A DNA stretch of 64,000 bases, taken from positions 1,550,001-1,614,000 of the forward strand of contig NZ_CP171363.1 of NCBI RefSeq assembly GCF_046523945.1, written 5' to 3'. Below, piece after piece: positions 1 to 7,635 of the stretch. Origin of the DNA: Faucicola mancuniensis. GTDB lineage: Bacteria > Pseudomonadota > Gammaproteobacteria > Pseudomonadales > Moraxellaceae. Numbering within the stretch: position 1 is the first letter of the stretch; every line of letters starts with the position of its first letter. The translations under genes were made by a program, and so were the position numbers. The notes below the pieces were generated by a model. It was not told where the DNA came from and did not search any database. It was given only the letters and a program-made list of their open reading frames with translations.

Positions 1-247
1 ACTGCACCACATCAAACGGCACATGATGAGCCAAATATACCAACTCTTGTTCAGGCATATTCACCACCAACGCCACAATCGTGGTAAAAGCGGGGATATT
101 TTTGGCAAGTTCGCTCGCTTGCTCAACCGTTACATTTCTAGGGCTAGGCTCAAAAAACACCAGTCCAACAGCGTCCACACCCAAATTTACCGCATTTTTA
201 ATGTCGTCTGCTTTGGTAAATCCACAAAATTTCACAAAATGGTTCAT
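1..247 (-). CDS. trpF: Phosphoribosylanthranilate isomerase, N-terminal part (runs off window)
   Basis: About 82 codons are visible, read from an ATG at 247 down to the window edge. The product begins MNHFVKFCGFTKADD and continues with an FFEPSPRNVT segment. These match the first two conserved blocks of TrpF: VKxCGxT at strand 1, holding the catalytic Cys, and the F.PxSPR.V block. TrpF isomerises N-(5-phosphoribosyl)anthranilate to CdRP in tryptophan synthesis in the cytoplasm. The C-terminal two thirds, including the catalytic Asp, lie outside the window. The gene runs leftward, and no promoter could be defined in the AT-rich leader. The family call is clear from the N-terminus; whether the gene is intact cannot be judged. 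Confidence 0.85.
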   Translation of the reverse strand, partial: MNHFVKFCGFTKADDIKNAVNLGVDAVGLVFFEPSPRNVTVEQASELAKNIPAFTTIVALVVNMPEQELVYLAHHVPFDVVQ

Positions 248-344
248 AATATCATGTTGGTATCGTTAAAGTGTCTATGTTAGCACAATTTTAACAAAAC
301 TTATCAAAAAATGTGGTTTTTTCTGCAGTGAATTTTGTGCAATA

Positions 345-373
345 AAAAACCCAATCTTGCCGACTGGGTTTTA
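345..373. terminator. Bidirectional Rho-independent terminator
   Basis: AAAACCCA and TGGGTTTT form a stem around an 11-nt loop, with A and T runs on either side. It lies just past the stop of the leftward DUF2892 gene and separates it from trpF. Confidence 0.7.
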
Positions 374-401
374 AATCATAAAATACTGCTAAAATGATAA
401 T

Positions 402-635
402 TTAGGCAGTTTTGGTAGTTTCGCTGTCGGTATGCTCGTGATGATGTTTGCAACAGCCACTGGTCACACATTGGTTTTGTTTAAGTTTGGCTTTGGCAGG
501 GCAGTAGCCTGTCGCCCCTGTGATGATTGGTACGAGTGCCAGCAGTTTTGTTTTGGCAGATTTTGATGATTTTAACAATGTCAAACCTGCGATAACACGG
601 GCGATACGTTCTTTGTTGCTTTGATTGGCTTTCAT
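402..635 (-). CDS. DUF2892-family (YgaP-like) small membrane protein with Cys/His tail
   Basis: The product has 77 aa and starts MKANQSNKERIARV. The N-terminal 15 residues, the hydrophobic segment LLALVPIITGATGYCPAKA and the GYCP turn match the DUF2892 family of short inner-membrane proteins, whose usual core reads N.G..DR..R...G..LL then GW/YCP. The tail NQCVTSGCCKHHHEHTDSE is rich in Cys and His and could bind a metal; that is inference. An AAAGGAG ribosome site precedes the ATG. It is monocistronic, with a terminator downstream. The biochemical role of the family is not known. Confidence 0.7.
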   Translation of the reverse strand: MKANQSNKERIARVIAGLTLLKSSKSAKTKLLALVPIITGATGYCPAKAKLKQNQCVTSGCCKHHHEHTDSETTKTA

Positions 636-852
636 AAAAGCTCCTTTGTCAGAAAAAGTTTTTGTAAATAAATTAAAAAGATAACACAGTTTTGGCTGAA
701 AAAAAAGTGTAATTGGGTGTGGTTTTTGCTACAATTTATTGCTGAGCTGATGGCTATTTTTTGTGAAAGGTTTTGATAGGGTGTTAAACCTTTTGCATAT
801 TGGCAAAAATGATTTACAATGTACGTTAATGATTTAAAAAAAGGGGAATTAT

Positions 853-1098
853 ATGCAAATAGCGACTTATTATAAAGAAAGTTATGATAATATTGGTAAA
901 TATATCCATGTGCCAGAAACTTTACAAAACCAACCTGTAGAAGTGCATTTTATACCAAAAATACAGATGATTTTACCCCAACAATCTGAACAGTCATCTT
1001 TAAAAAATTTATTGTTAAGTTGGGATACGTTGCCTGATGATTTGCATGATGCCTTTGAGTTTGATGATTTACCAGTTGATGATAAAGCCATTTTTTAG
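853..1098 (+). CDS. Putative antitoxin of a VapBC-type module
   Basis: The product is an 81-aa acidic protein beginning MQIATYYKESYDNIG, read from an ATG behind a good AAGGGG ribosome site. It lies 8 bp upstream of a PIN-domain toxin in the same direction, the usual antitoxin-first order. The C-terminal third (LPDDLHDAFEFDDLPVDDKAIF) is strongly acidic, as expected for the flexible toxin-binding tail of VapB-type antitoxins. I do not recognise a named DNA-binding fold in the N-terminus. The assignment therefore rests on size, charge and linkage to the PIN gene rather than on sequence family. Confidence 0.65.
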   Translation: MQIATYYKESYDNIGKYIHVPETLQNQPVEVHFIPKIQMILPQQSEQSSLKNLLLSWDTLPDDLHDAFEFDDLPVDDKAIF

Positions 1099-1106
1099 GA
1101 AATTTC

Positions 1107-1466
1107 ATGTATTTATTAGACACAAATATTTGTAGTGCTTTAATCAAAAATAACAACCCAAAACTTGTTGAAAAAGTTTTGCAAATAGATGAACGTTTTC
1201 TTAAAATTAACTGGGTTGTCGCAAGTGAATTAAAATTTGGTGCATACCATAAACAATCAGAAAAATTAACCAATCGTGCCAATCAATTTTTGGCACAATT
1301 TGATATTTTAATGCCAAATGAAACGATTTTTGACAGTTATGCAAAAGTACGAATCCAATTAACAACACAAGGCAATTTAATTGGTGCGAATGATTTGTGG
1401 ATTGCTTCTCATGCCATTGCCGAAAATTTTATTGTGGTAACAGACAACACGAGAGAATTTTGCTGA
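1107..1466 (+). CDS. vapC: PIN-domain ribonuclease toxin (VapC-type), prematurely terminated
   Basis: The product has 119 aa and starts MYLLDTNICSALIKN. Acidic PIN-domain residues are visible: Asp in LLDTN, Glu in VASELKFG, Asp in GANDLWIA and Asp in VVTDNTRE. VapC toxins cleave RNA and are held inactive by the upstream antitoxin. The frame ends DNTREFC at TGA (1464-1466). Reading through the TGA in the same frame gives VNDLTVENWL and then TAA at 1497-1499, which is the usual VapC ending (TREF.R..-L.-.ENW). A single CGA-to-TGA change of the expected Arg codon explains this. Eleven residues are lost but the acidic site is retained, so the protein may or may not still be active. Confidence 0.85.
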   Translation: MYLLDTNICSALIKNNNPKLVEKVLQIDERFLKINWVVASELKFGAYHKQSEKLTNRANQFLAQFDILMPNETIFDSYAKVRIQLTTQGNLIGANDLWIASHAIAENFIVVTDNTREFC

Positions 1467-1554
1467 GTTAATGATTTAACCGTTGAAAATTGGTTATAAC
1501 TTTAAAAATTATTTTAAAAATATTTTAATTTTTTTACAATATAAAGGAAACCCC

Positions 1555-2016
1555 ATGCACGTTCAAGTCAAAATTTTAAACCCAAAAATCGGACAAGAGC
1601 CAAACTTTCCATTACCAAACCGAGCCACAGACGGCTCAGCAGGCATTGACTTGCGAGCTTGTATTGACGAGCCAATCACCGTCAAAGCAGGTGAAACTGT
1701 CCTTGTCAAAACGGGGCTTGCCATCTATATCGCCGACCCAAATTATGTGGGCTTGATTATGCCACGTTCAGGGCTTGGGCATAAACACGGCATCGTGCTT
1801 GGCAATCTGACAGGCGTGATTGATGCCGACTATCAAGGCGAGCTGATGGTATCAATTTGGAATCGTAGCCAAACCGATTACATATTACAGCCTGCCGAGC
1901 GTATGGCACAGTATTTGGTCGTGCCTGTCATGCGTCCTGAGTTTGATATTGTTGATGATTTTTCTGATATCAGCATCCGTGGCACGGGCGGTTTTGGCTC
2001 AAGTGGCACGCATTAA
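1555..2016 (+). CDS. dut: dUTP diphosphatase
   Basis: The product has 153 aa and starts at ATG 1555 (MHVQVKILNPK) behind AAAGGAAA. A longer in-frame reading from about 1483 is possible, but its first codons overlap the old end of vapC and match nothing in the family, so it was rejected. All five trimeric dUTPase motifs are visible: GSAGIDLRA, PRSGLG, GNLTGVIDADYQGE, the ERMAQ region, and the C-terminal GTGGFGSSG arm that closes the active site. The enzyme hydrolyses dUTP to dUMP and pyrophosphate. It limits uracil in DNA and feeds dTMP synthesis. It is followed by the mutase and argB in the same direction, an arrangement also known from Pseudomonas (dut-algC-argB). Confidence 0.96.
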   Translation: MHVQVKILNPKIGQEPNFPLPNRATDGSAGIDLRACIDEPITVKAGETVLVKTGLAIYIADPNYVGLIMPRSGLGHKHGIVLGNLTGVIDADYQGELMVSIWNRSQTDYILQPAERMAQYLVVPVMRPEFDIVDDFSDISIRGTGGFGSSGTH

Positions 2017-2071
2017 CAATCTATCACAAACCAACAAAAATTTTATTTTATAATAAAAAACCACTTTTTTG

Positions 2072-3730
2072 ATGATAAATGCCATGAAAAACCCCAATCA
2101 CCAATTACACCAAAAACCCCAAGAACAAACGATTAACACCGATATTCACCCTTTTTTACCGCAAAAAAGGCTGTTTAAAGCGTATGATATTCGTGGCGAA
2201 ATGCGTTGGTTCACCGATGATTTTATTTGGTCATTGGCAAATGCGTTCGCAAGGCTGTATGCAAGCTGTGGCGATACGGTGGTGATTGGTTTTGACGTGC
2301 GAGAACATAGCGAAGCTATCGCCAAATTTTTAGCATTCGCCTGTCATAGCAAGGGTTTGCAGGTGATTTGGCTTGGGCAAGTTACCACGCCAATATTGGC
2401 ATTTGTCGCCAATCAGTACGCTGGCAATGGCTTGATGGTAACGGCAAGCCATTCTGAAAAGCAGATTAACGGTGTCAAATGGCTTGTCAATCACGAATCG
2501 CCCAGTAGCGATGATATTTTGCAATTATTTGAACAATTAAACGAAGAAAGCGAACTGTCAGCCGATTTATTAGCAAATATTGACAATATTATTCATCAAA
2601 TTCACATTTCTACCACCCATTTTGCTGATTATCAATCCGCCATTCATCAAGGCATTGATAACATTTATCAAAATATTTATGCCGATATTGATAAAAATGT
2701 TGATAAAACTGTTGATAAAAAAATTGACCATCTTTCCCAACAATCCACACAAAATCAACCCTTAGCGATTGAAAAAATTGTCATAGACTGTATGAATGGG
2801 GCAACCGCTCGTTTTGCCAAAGATTTGTTTAGTAGTTTTGGGTTGGACTGCGTGATGTTAAACGACACGCCAGACCCTAATTTTCCAAAAGGCAATCCAG
2901 ACCCTTGCGAAGGCGGACGTTTGCACGAACTTTGTCAAAGTATTTTGTTGCACCAAGCGGATATGGGACTAGCATTTGACGGCGATGGCGATAGACTTAT
3001 GGTCGCCGACCATACTGGCACACCGTTAAGCCCTGATAATCTGCTGTATTTGCTGGCTGGCATTGCCATTGACGAATACCCAAAACAGGACAAACCTGTC
3101 GCCGAAGTAATTTTTGATGTCAAATGCTCGCACCATCTGCCTGTGCTGATTGAGCAACGTGGGGCTGTGCCTGTGATGGAAAAAACGGGTAGTAGCCTTA
3201 TGCGAAAATCACTACAAAACAAGTCCCGTTTTTCCATTTTTGCAGGGGAATTGTCGGGGCATTTTTTGTTTAATGACGGGTATTTTGTGCTACACGATGA
3301 TGCGATGTATGCGGGTATTCGTTTAATAAATTGGCTGAATTTTCAACAAGATAGCCTAAAAACCATTATCAACAATTTGCCAAAAAGCGTTAGCACGCCT
3401 GATATGTACATTCCGATTGATAGTAGTGAAAGCGGACAATTATTGATTGAACGGTTGTTAAAATTAACCAAAAAACCATTTTGGGCAATCAAAAAACGCT
3501 TTTGGATTAAAAATATCCAAACTATTGACGGTTTGCGTTTGGATTTTGGTTATGGTTTTGGGATTTTGCGAAAGTCTAACACAGGCAATTTTTTGACGGT
3601 GCGTTTTTCTGCCAATACCTTAGAAGATTTACAAAAAGTGCAAAATGTGTTTGTGGATTTGTGCCATTTTATTGATGAAAATCCGAATAAACCGATTGCC
3701 AAAATCGTTGCCAATATTCAACCGATTTAA
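2072..3730 (+). CDS. algC: Phosphomannomutase/phosphoglucomutase (AlgC type)
   Basis: The product has about 552 aa, longer than the usual 450-465. The four alpha-D-phosphohexomutase signatures occur in order: the phosphoserine loop TASHSEKQINGVK (usually TASHNP), the metal loop AFDGDGDR, the sugar-specificity loop GELSGH, and the phosphate-binding FGILRKSNTGNFLTVRF. The extra length is an Asp/Asn/Lys-rich insertion after the first domain (about 2590-2760, with IDKNVDKTVDKKIDH) plus an N-terminal extension. No good ribosome site is seen; ATG at 2072 or 2084 are both possible. The enzyme interconverts hexose 1- and 6-phosphates for LPS/LOS sugars. Its stop codon lies inside a 160-bp repeat element that starts near 3718. 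Confidence 0.9.
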   Translation: MINAMKNPNHQLHQKPQEQTINTDIHPFLPQKRLFKAYDIRGEMRWFTDDFIWSLANAFARLYASCGDTVVIGFDVREHSEAIAKFLAFACHSKGLQVIWLGQVTTPILAFVANQYAGNGLMVTASHSEKQINGVKWLVNHESPSSDDILQLFEQLNEESELSADLLANIDNIIHQIHISTTHFADYQSAIHQGIDNIYQNIYADIDKNVDKTVDKKIDHLSQQSTQNQPLAIEKIVIDCMNGATARFAKDLFSSFGLDCVMLNDTPDPNFPKGNPDPCEGGRLHELCQSILLHQADMGLAFDGDGDRLMVADHTGTPLSPDNLLYLLAGIAIDEYPKQDKPVAEVIFDVKCSHHLPVLIEQRGAVPVMEKTGSSLMRKSLQNKSRFSIFAGELSGHFLFNDGYFVLHDDAMYAGIRLINWLNFQQDSLKTIINNLPKSVSTPDMYIPIDSSESGQLLIERLLKLTKKPFWAIKKRFWIKNIQTIDGLRLDFGYGFGILRKSNTGNFLTVRFSANTLEDLQKVQNVFVDLCHFIDENPNKPIAKIVANIQPI

Positions 3731-3877
3731 ATTAGCAATATGAAACCGTTCACCCTGAGCTTGTCGAAGGGTCGGTTTCCACTTCACTTTGCTACGTCTT
3801 GCGAAGCAGTGCTTCTCAGGTTCGACAAGCTCACCACGAACGGAAACTCTATCTTAGTCCTGTTTTAATTCAGTATA
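3718..3877. repeat. 160-bp inverted-repeat element, copy A (Correia-like)
   Basis: This is a near-identical partner of 29276-29435 with the same length. The core is an imperfect palindrome: CTGAGCTTGTCGAA on the left and TTCGACAAGCTCACC on the right, around a central hairpin GCGAAGCAGTGCTTCTC. Outside this core, the ends resemble TATAGTG-ATTTAAA inverted repeats. The right end is TTTTAATTCAGTATA. The left end is partly eroded (TCAACC in place of TATAGT). The element starts inside the last codons of algC and includes its TAA. The ends recall neisserial Correia elements; that relation is inference. Confidence 0.75.
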
Positions 3878-3914
3878 TTTATCAATTTTTTTTAACAAAT
3901 TTAAGGAAAAAAAG

Positions 3915-4814
3915 ATGTCGTTAGATTTACCCAAAGCCTTACAAACTGCTGAAGTTTTGACCGAAGCCTTGCCTTATATCCAACGTTTTGAAGGCAAAGT
4001 TATAGTCGTCAAATACGGTGGCAACGCCATGACCGACCCAGAGCTTGAAAGCTCATTTGCAAGGGACATTGTACTGTTAAAAACAGTCGGCATTCACCCT
4101 GTGGTGGTGCATGGTGGCGGCCCTCAAGTGGATAATTTGTTAAAAGAATTGGGACGCACATCCGACCGCATTGACGGTATGCGAGTCACCGACAAAGCCA
4201 CGATGGACGTGGTAGAAATGGTGCTGGGCGGTAGTGTGAACAAATCTATCGTCAATCTGATTAACAAACATGGCGGACGAGCCATCGGACTGACAGGCAA
4301 AGATGCCAGTCTTATCCGTGCCAAAAAATTGCCAATGAGCAAAACTGACGAAAACGGCAATGTAACTGACATTGATTTGGGCTATGTGGGCGATGTGGTG
4401 AGCATTAACCGAGATGTGATTGATTTGATGATTGCGTCTAACTTTATCCCAGTTATCGCACCGCTTGGCGTAGATGAAAATGGCGAAACTTATAACATCA
4501 ATGCGGACGTGGTCGCAGGCAAAGTTGCAGAATTTATGTTGGCAGAAAAACTGATGTTACTCACCAATATCCAAGGCGTGCTAGACAAAGACGGCAACAT
4601 CGCCACAGACTTAACGCCAACAAAAGTTGATGAAATGATTGCCGATGGCACGATTTCTGGCGGTATGATTCCAAAAATCAGCTACGCCCTAGACGCTGTT
4701 AAAAATGGTGTCAAAAGTGCGGTGATTGTGGACGGTCGTGTTCCCCATGCTACTTTGTTAGAAATCTTTACCGACAAAGGTGTGGGAACTTTGATTAGCA
4801 ATCATGTGGACTAA
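3915..4814 (+). CDS. argB: Acetylglutamate kinase
   Basis: The product has 299 aa, the family's usual length. It starts MSLDLPKALQTAEVLTEALPYIQRFEGK. The KYGGNAM phosphate loop, the VVHGGGPQV substrate motif, the GLTGKDA block and the C-terminal GGMIPKI segment are all present. It phosphorylates N-acetyl-L-glutamate in the second step of arginine synthesis. The N-terminal helix before the kinase core is the one that, in the family, marks hexameric, arginine-inhibited enzymes. The ribosome site AAGGAAAAAAAG precedes the ATG. It is separated from algC by the 160-bp repeat, so it may have its own promoter or be read through. Confidence 0.97.
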   Translation: MSLDLPKALQTAEVLTEALPYIQRFEGKVIVVKYGGNAMTDPELESSFARDIVLLKTVGIHPVVVHGGGPQVDNLLKELGRTSDRIDGMRVTDKATMDVVEMVLGGSVNKSIVNLINKHGGRAIGLTGKDASLIRAKKLPMSKTDENGNVTDIDLGYVGDVVSINRDVIDLMIASNFIPVIAPLGVDENGETYNINADVVAGKVAEFMLAEKLMLLTNIQGVLDKDGNIATDLTPTKVDEMIADGTISGGMIPKISYALDAVKNGVKSAVIVDGRVPHATLLEIFTDKGVGTLISNHVD

Positions 4815-4847
4815 ATTTTTGTTAAAAACCAATTAAACCACCACCCA

Positions 4848-5195
4848 TTAAGCCAACCGATGAAACGCCTCTTCGTCAAAACCGATAATTAATGTATCAT
4901 CTTTGACAACGATGGGGCGTTTTATCATGCTGGGATTATTTATCATCAAATCAATGGCAAAATCCTTGTCTTTATCGGCTTGTTGTTTATCGTTCTCATC
5001 AAGTTTTCGCCAAGTTGTGCCTTTTTTGTTAAGCACTTTTTCCATACCTGCACGTTTTACCCAATCACGCAACACATCAGCGTCAAGCGTCTGTTTTTTA
5101 TAATCAAAAAACGTATAAGCCACGCCTAGACTGTCCAGTTGGTCAAAGGCTTTTTTCATGGTGCTACAGTTTTTAATGCCGTAAATGGTTGTCAT
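4848..5195 (-). CDS. Spx/ArsC-like thioredoxin-fold protein (YffB family)
   Basis: The product has 115 aa, taking ATG 5195 (MTTIYGIKNCSTMKKAFDQL) as start. The longer frame to 5285 overlaps the upstream gene and adds a tail with no family match. The motif YGIKNCSTMKKA gives the single N-terminal Cys of ArsC-like proteins, followed by WRKLDEND and MIKRPIVV, which match YffB/Spx-like proteins (the RP of the KRP block is typical). True arsenate reductases carry further Cys or Arg residues that I do not see. The cellular role of YffB proteins is not settled. It is 10 bp downstream of the hypothetical gene 5206-6135, in the same direction, probably co-transcribed. Confidence 0.8.
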   Translation of the reverse strand: MTTIYGIKNCSTMKKAFDQLDSLGVAYTFFDYKKQTLDADVLRDWVKRAGMEKVLNKKGTTWRKLDENDKQQADKDKDFAIDLMINNPSMIKRPIVVKDDTLIIGFDEEAFHRLA

Positions 5196-5205
5196 CTTGG
5201 TCTCG

Positions 5206-6135
5206 TTAGTTTTGGTTTTCTTTAAAAATCGTGCCTTGTAGCCAAATGTTGGCTTGGATATAGTCATTGACTTCGACTTTGCCAATGTTGTTGCTGTTGA
5301 CAGCGATACGCACGGCTACAGGATTATCAAGGCTTTCACGCAAAATCACCACATCAAGCAAGGTAAATTCCACGCCTTTAAAAGTCGCCACTTGTTTGCC
5401 AACGACTTGTCCTTGACACCATGCTTCGTCTTGCTGTCCGATGGTATCACCAAACAAATACGCACACATATTGCCAACGTTAATTTCAATCGGTTGCAAC
5501 GGCAAATCCGCAGGGTCTGGTTGCCATTTGGCGATTTGGGCTTCTAGGTCTGGGGGGGCAACGTTGTTATTTTTTGCCAAAATGTCGTTAAATGCTCGGT
5601 GATAACGAATGGCTTCGGGCTGGTCTACCACGATGACTTCAGAGCGGTTGCTCGGTTTTACATCATAGGCAAAGGCACTTAAATTGATGCGATAGCGTTG
5701 GTTTTTTTGGTAAAAAGGAGCGTTAATCGCATAAAACTGGTCAAATGCGTACAAAATCGTCCCATCGTCCATTTTTAACCGCAAAATCGCTTCGGCTTTG
5801 TCATCACATTGATAAATGCTTTCAATCTGCACCCATTGCCCATAAGGGCTATTGACGCACGGAAAGGCATTGACAAAGCGTTTTGGCTTGCCGTCATCAT
5901 TTATTTCAATGGTCTGATTGATGTGAATAGGGGCGTTGCCAGATAGCAGAATATAAGGGCTTTTGGCATTGTCATTGTCATCAAGCGGTGTCGGTATGGT
6001 GGCGTTGTCAATGTGTTCGTTAAGCCATTTTGGTACATCGCTTGAAATATCGTTGGTAAAACAAGCCCAATGGTCGGCGTGTCCGACCGCTTGGTCGCAG
6101 TTTAACAAGATGGTATCTGGCTGATTGTTGCTCAT
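5206..6135 (-). CDS. Hypothetical protein, family not recognised
   Basis: The product has 309 aa and starts MSNNQPDTILLNCDQAVGHADHWACF. It is soluble and acidic, with no signal peptide or membrane segment. Several short beta-prone stretches are visible, such as QWVQIESIYQCDDKAEAILRLKM and KGVEFTLLDVVILRES. Near the middle lies a low-complexity NNNVAPPDLE segment encoded over a run of seven C on the coding strand (about 5552-5558). I cannot assign a family or function. Codon use looks like that of its neighbours, and it is probably co-transcribed with the YffB-like gene. Confidence 0.6.
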   Translation of the reverse strand: MSNNQPDTILLNCDQAVGHADHWACFTNDISSDVPKWLNEHIDNATIPTPLDDNDNAKSPYILLSGNAPIHINQTIEINDDGKPKRFVNAFPCVNSPYGQWVQIESIYQCDDKAEAILRLKMDDGTILYAFDQFYAINAPFYQKNQRYRINLSAFAYDVKPSNRSEVIVVDQPEAIRYHRAFNDILAKNNNVAPPDLEAQIAKWQPDPADLPLQPIEINVGNMCAYLFGDTIGQQDEAWCQGQVVGKQVATFKGVEFTLLDVVILRESLDNPVAVRIAVNSNNIGKVEVNDYIQANIWLQGTIFKENQN

Positions 6136-6352
6136 AAAAATTGCCTTTTTTGGATTTGTCTTTGTTAAAGCATTGTATGGGGGCGATTGCTTTTTTTTTC
6201 ATCTTAAAAATAGGGGTTTTTGTCAATTTTTTTGTGAATTTTTGCGAAATACAGCATTTTTTTTCACAAAAAGTTGGATATCACGTTAAAATATGCCAAA
6301 CTATAGCGTTTTATTTTTTATATTAATCTTTTGAAAATCAAGTTGAAAAATT

Positions 6353-7588
6353 ATGTTTCGTCCTTTAGCCTTGTTTTTGGGATTGCGTTATACCCGTGCC
6401 GAGCGGAGTAATCGCTTTATTTCGTTTATTTCTTTGATTTCTATGATTGGGCTGACGCTTGGCGTGGCGGTGCTGATTACCGTGTTATCGGTGATGAACG
6501 GCTTTGACCGTGAGTTAAAAAGCCGTATTTTGGGTATGGTGCCACAGGCGACTGTGACCGCAGGCGAGATTATCCCAAATTGGCAACCGCTTGCCAAAGA
6601 CATCAACGAGATAAAAAATGTGGAGGCGGTCGCTCCGTTTATCCAGTTACAAGGTATGCTGACCGCAAATGGACAGGTCGCAGGCGTGATGGTAACTGGC
6701 GTTGAGCCTGAATATGAAAAAAATGTGTCCATTATCCACGAGCATATGAATGCTGGCAATATTGACGAGTTAAAGACAGGCAGTTTTAACATTGTTGTTG
6801 GCCAAGATATGGCGGATTCGCTACATTTGGCAATCGGCGATAAAGTTACGCTGGTATTGCCAGAAGCATCGCCATCGCCAGCAGGGGTTATTCCCCGTTT
6901 TAAACGTTTTACCGTATCGGGCATTTATGACATCAGCCCAGAAGTGAACAGTATCATGGCGTTTGTGCCGATGAGTGATGCGGGAAAACTGCTACGTTTG
7001 CCTGATGGGGCTCAAGGTATCCGTATGAAATTAAACGATTTATTCGTTGCACAAAGGGTCGCAAGCGAAGCGGCAAACTTGCAACCAGAATTATTATTGC
7101 CAAGCGACTGGACAAGAACGCATGGCAATCTGTTTGGGGCGATTCAAATGGAAAAAGCGATGGTTGGCTTGTTGTTGTTCTTGATTATTTTGGTGGCGGC
7201 GTTTAACATTGTATCATCGCTTGTCATGTTAGTAACGGACAAAAAAGCGGACATTGCCATTTTAAAAACTTTTGGCGCATCGCCAAAACTGATTACCCAA
7301 GTATTTATGGTGCAAGGCTTGTTTATCGGTGTGGTTGGGACGATTGCGGGAACGATACTTGGTGTGGTGATGGCATTGTCGGTCAGTCATGTGGTCGGTT
7401 GGATTAATACAGCGATGAATTTGCATTTGTTTGATGCTTATTTTGTCAATTATTTGCCATCACAATTAGAGTGGCAAGACGTGCTGATTATCGTGTCTGC
7501 GTCCTTAGCTATTAGCTTTTTGGCGACCATTTATCCTGCCAGACGTGCCGCCAGTATCCAACCTGCACAAACTTTGCGGTATGAGTGA
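6353..7588 (+). CDS. lolC: Lipoprotein-releasing ABC transporter permease (LolC/LolE family)
   Basis: The product has 411 aa, the normal LolC/E length. It starts MFRPLALFLGLRYTRAERSNRFISFISLISMIGLTLGVAVLITVLSVMNGF, read from ATG 6353. There is one N-terminal membrane segment, a large periplasmic domain (about residues 50-265), then a FtsX-type three-segment C-terminal block with the LVMLVTDKKADIAILKTFGAS coupling region. LolCDE extracts mature lipoproteins from the inner membrane and hands them to LolA. No lolD ATPase or second permease is adjacent, so the partner must be elsewhere. Whether it is LolC or LolE (or a single LolF-type permease) cannot be decided here. Confidence 0.88.
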   Translation: MFRPLALFLGLRYTRAERSNRFISFISLISMIGLTLGVAVLITVLSVMNGFDRELKSRILGMVPQATVTAGEIIPNWQPLAKDINEIKNVEAVAPFIQLQGMLTANGQVAGVMVTGVEPEYEKNVSIIHEHMNAGNIDELKTGSFNIVVGQDMADSLHLAIGDKVTLVLPEASPSPAGVIPRFKRFTVSGIYDISPEVNSIMAFVPMSDAGKLLRLPDGAQGIRMKLNDLFVAQRVASEAANLQPELLLPSDWTRTHGNLFGAIQMEKAMVGLLLFLIILVAAFNIVSSLVMLVTDKKADIAILKTFGASPKLITQVFMVQGLFIGVVGTIAGTILGVVMALSVSHVVGWINTAMNLHLFDAYFVNYLPSQLEWQDVLIIVSASLAISFLATIYPARRAASIQPAQTLRYE

Positions 7589-7590
7589 TA

Positions 7591-7625
7591 AAAAAATGTG
7601 CTATTTATCCAATAGCACATTTTTG
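7591..7625. terminator. Bidirectional Rho-independent terminator
   Basis: AAAAAATGTGCTAT pairs with ATAGCACATTTTT around a 7-nt loop. It serves convergent lolC and sco. Confidence 0.85.
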
Positions 7626-7635
7626 ATTGTTTGGG

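Noticed and set aside
1483..1554. N-terminal extension of dut (MKIGYNFKNYF...)
   Set aside because: It overlaps the former end of vapC in another frame, matches nothing in dUTPases, and a good ribosome site precedes the ATG at 1555.
2580..2765. Opposite and shifted frames inside the algC insertion
   Set aside because: They are hydrophobic shadow frames of the AT-rich Asp/Asn/Lys-coding insertion, with no ribosome site or family match.
3743..3850. tRNA-like TTCGA motifs in the repeat elements
   Set aside because: GGTTCGACAAGCTC resembles a T-arm, but no acceptor, D-arm or anticodon arm can be formed; it is part of the repeat palindrome.
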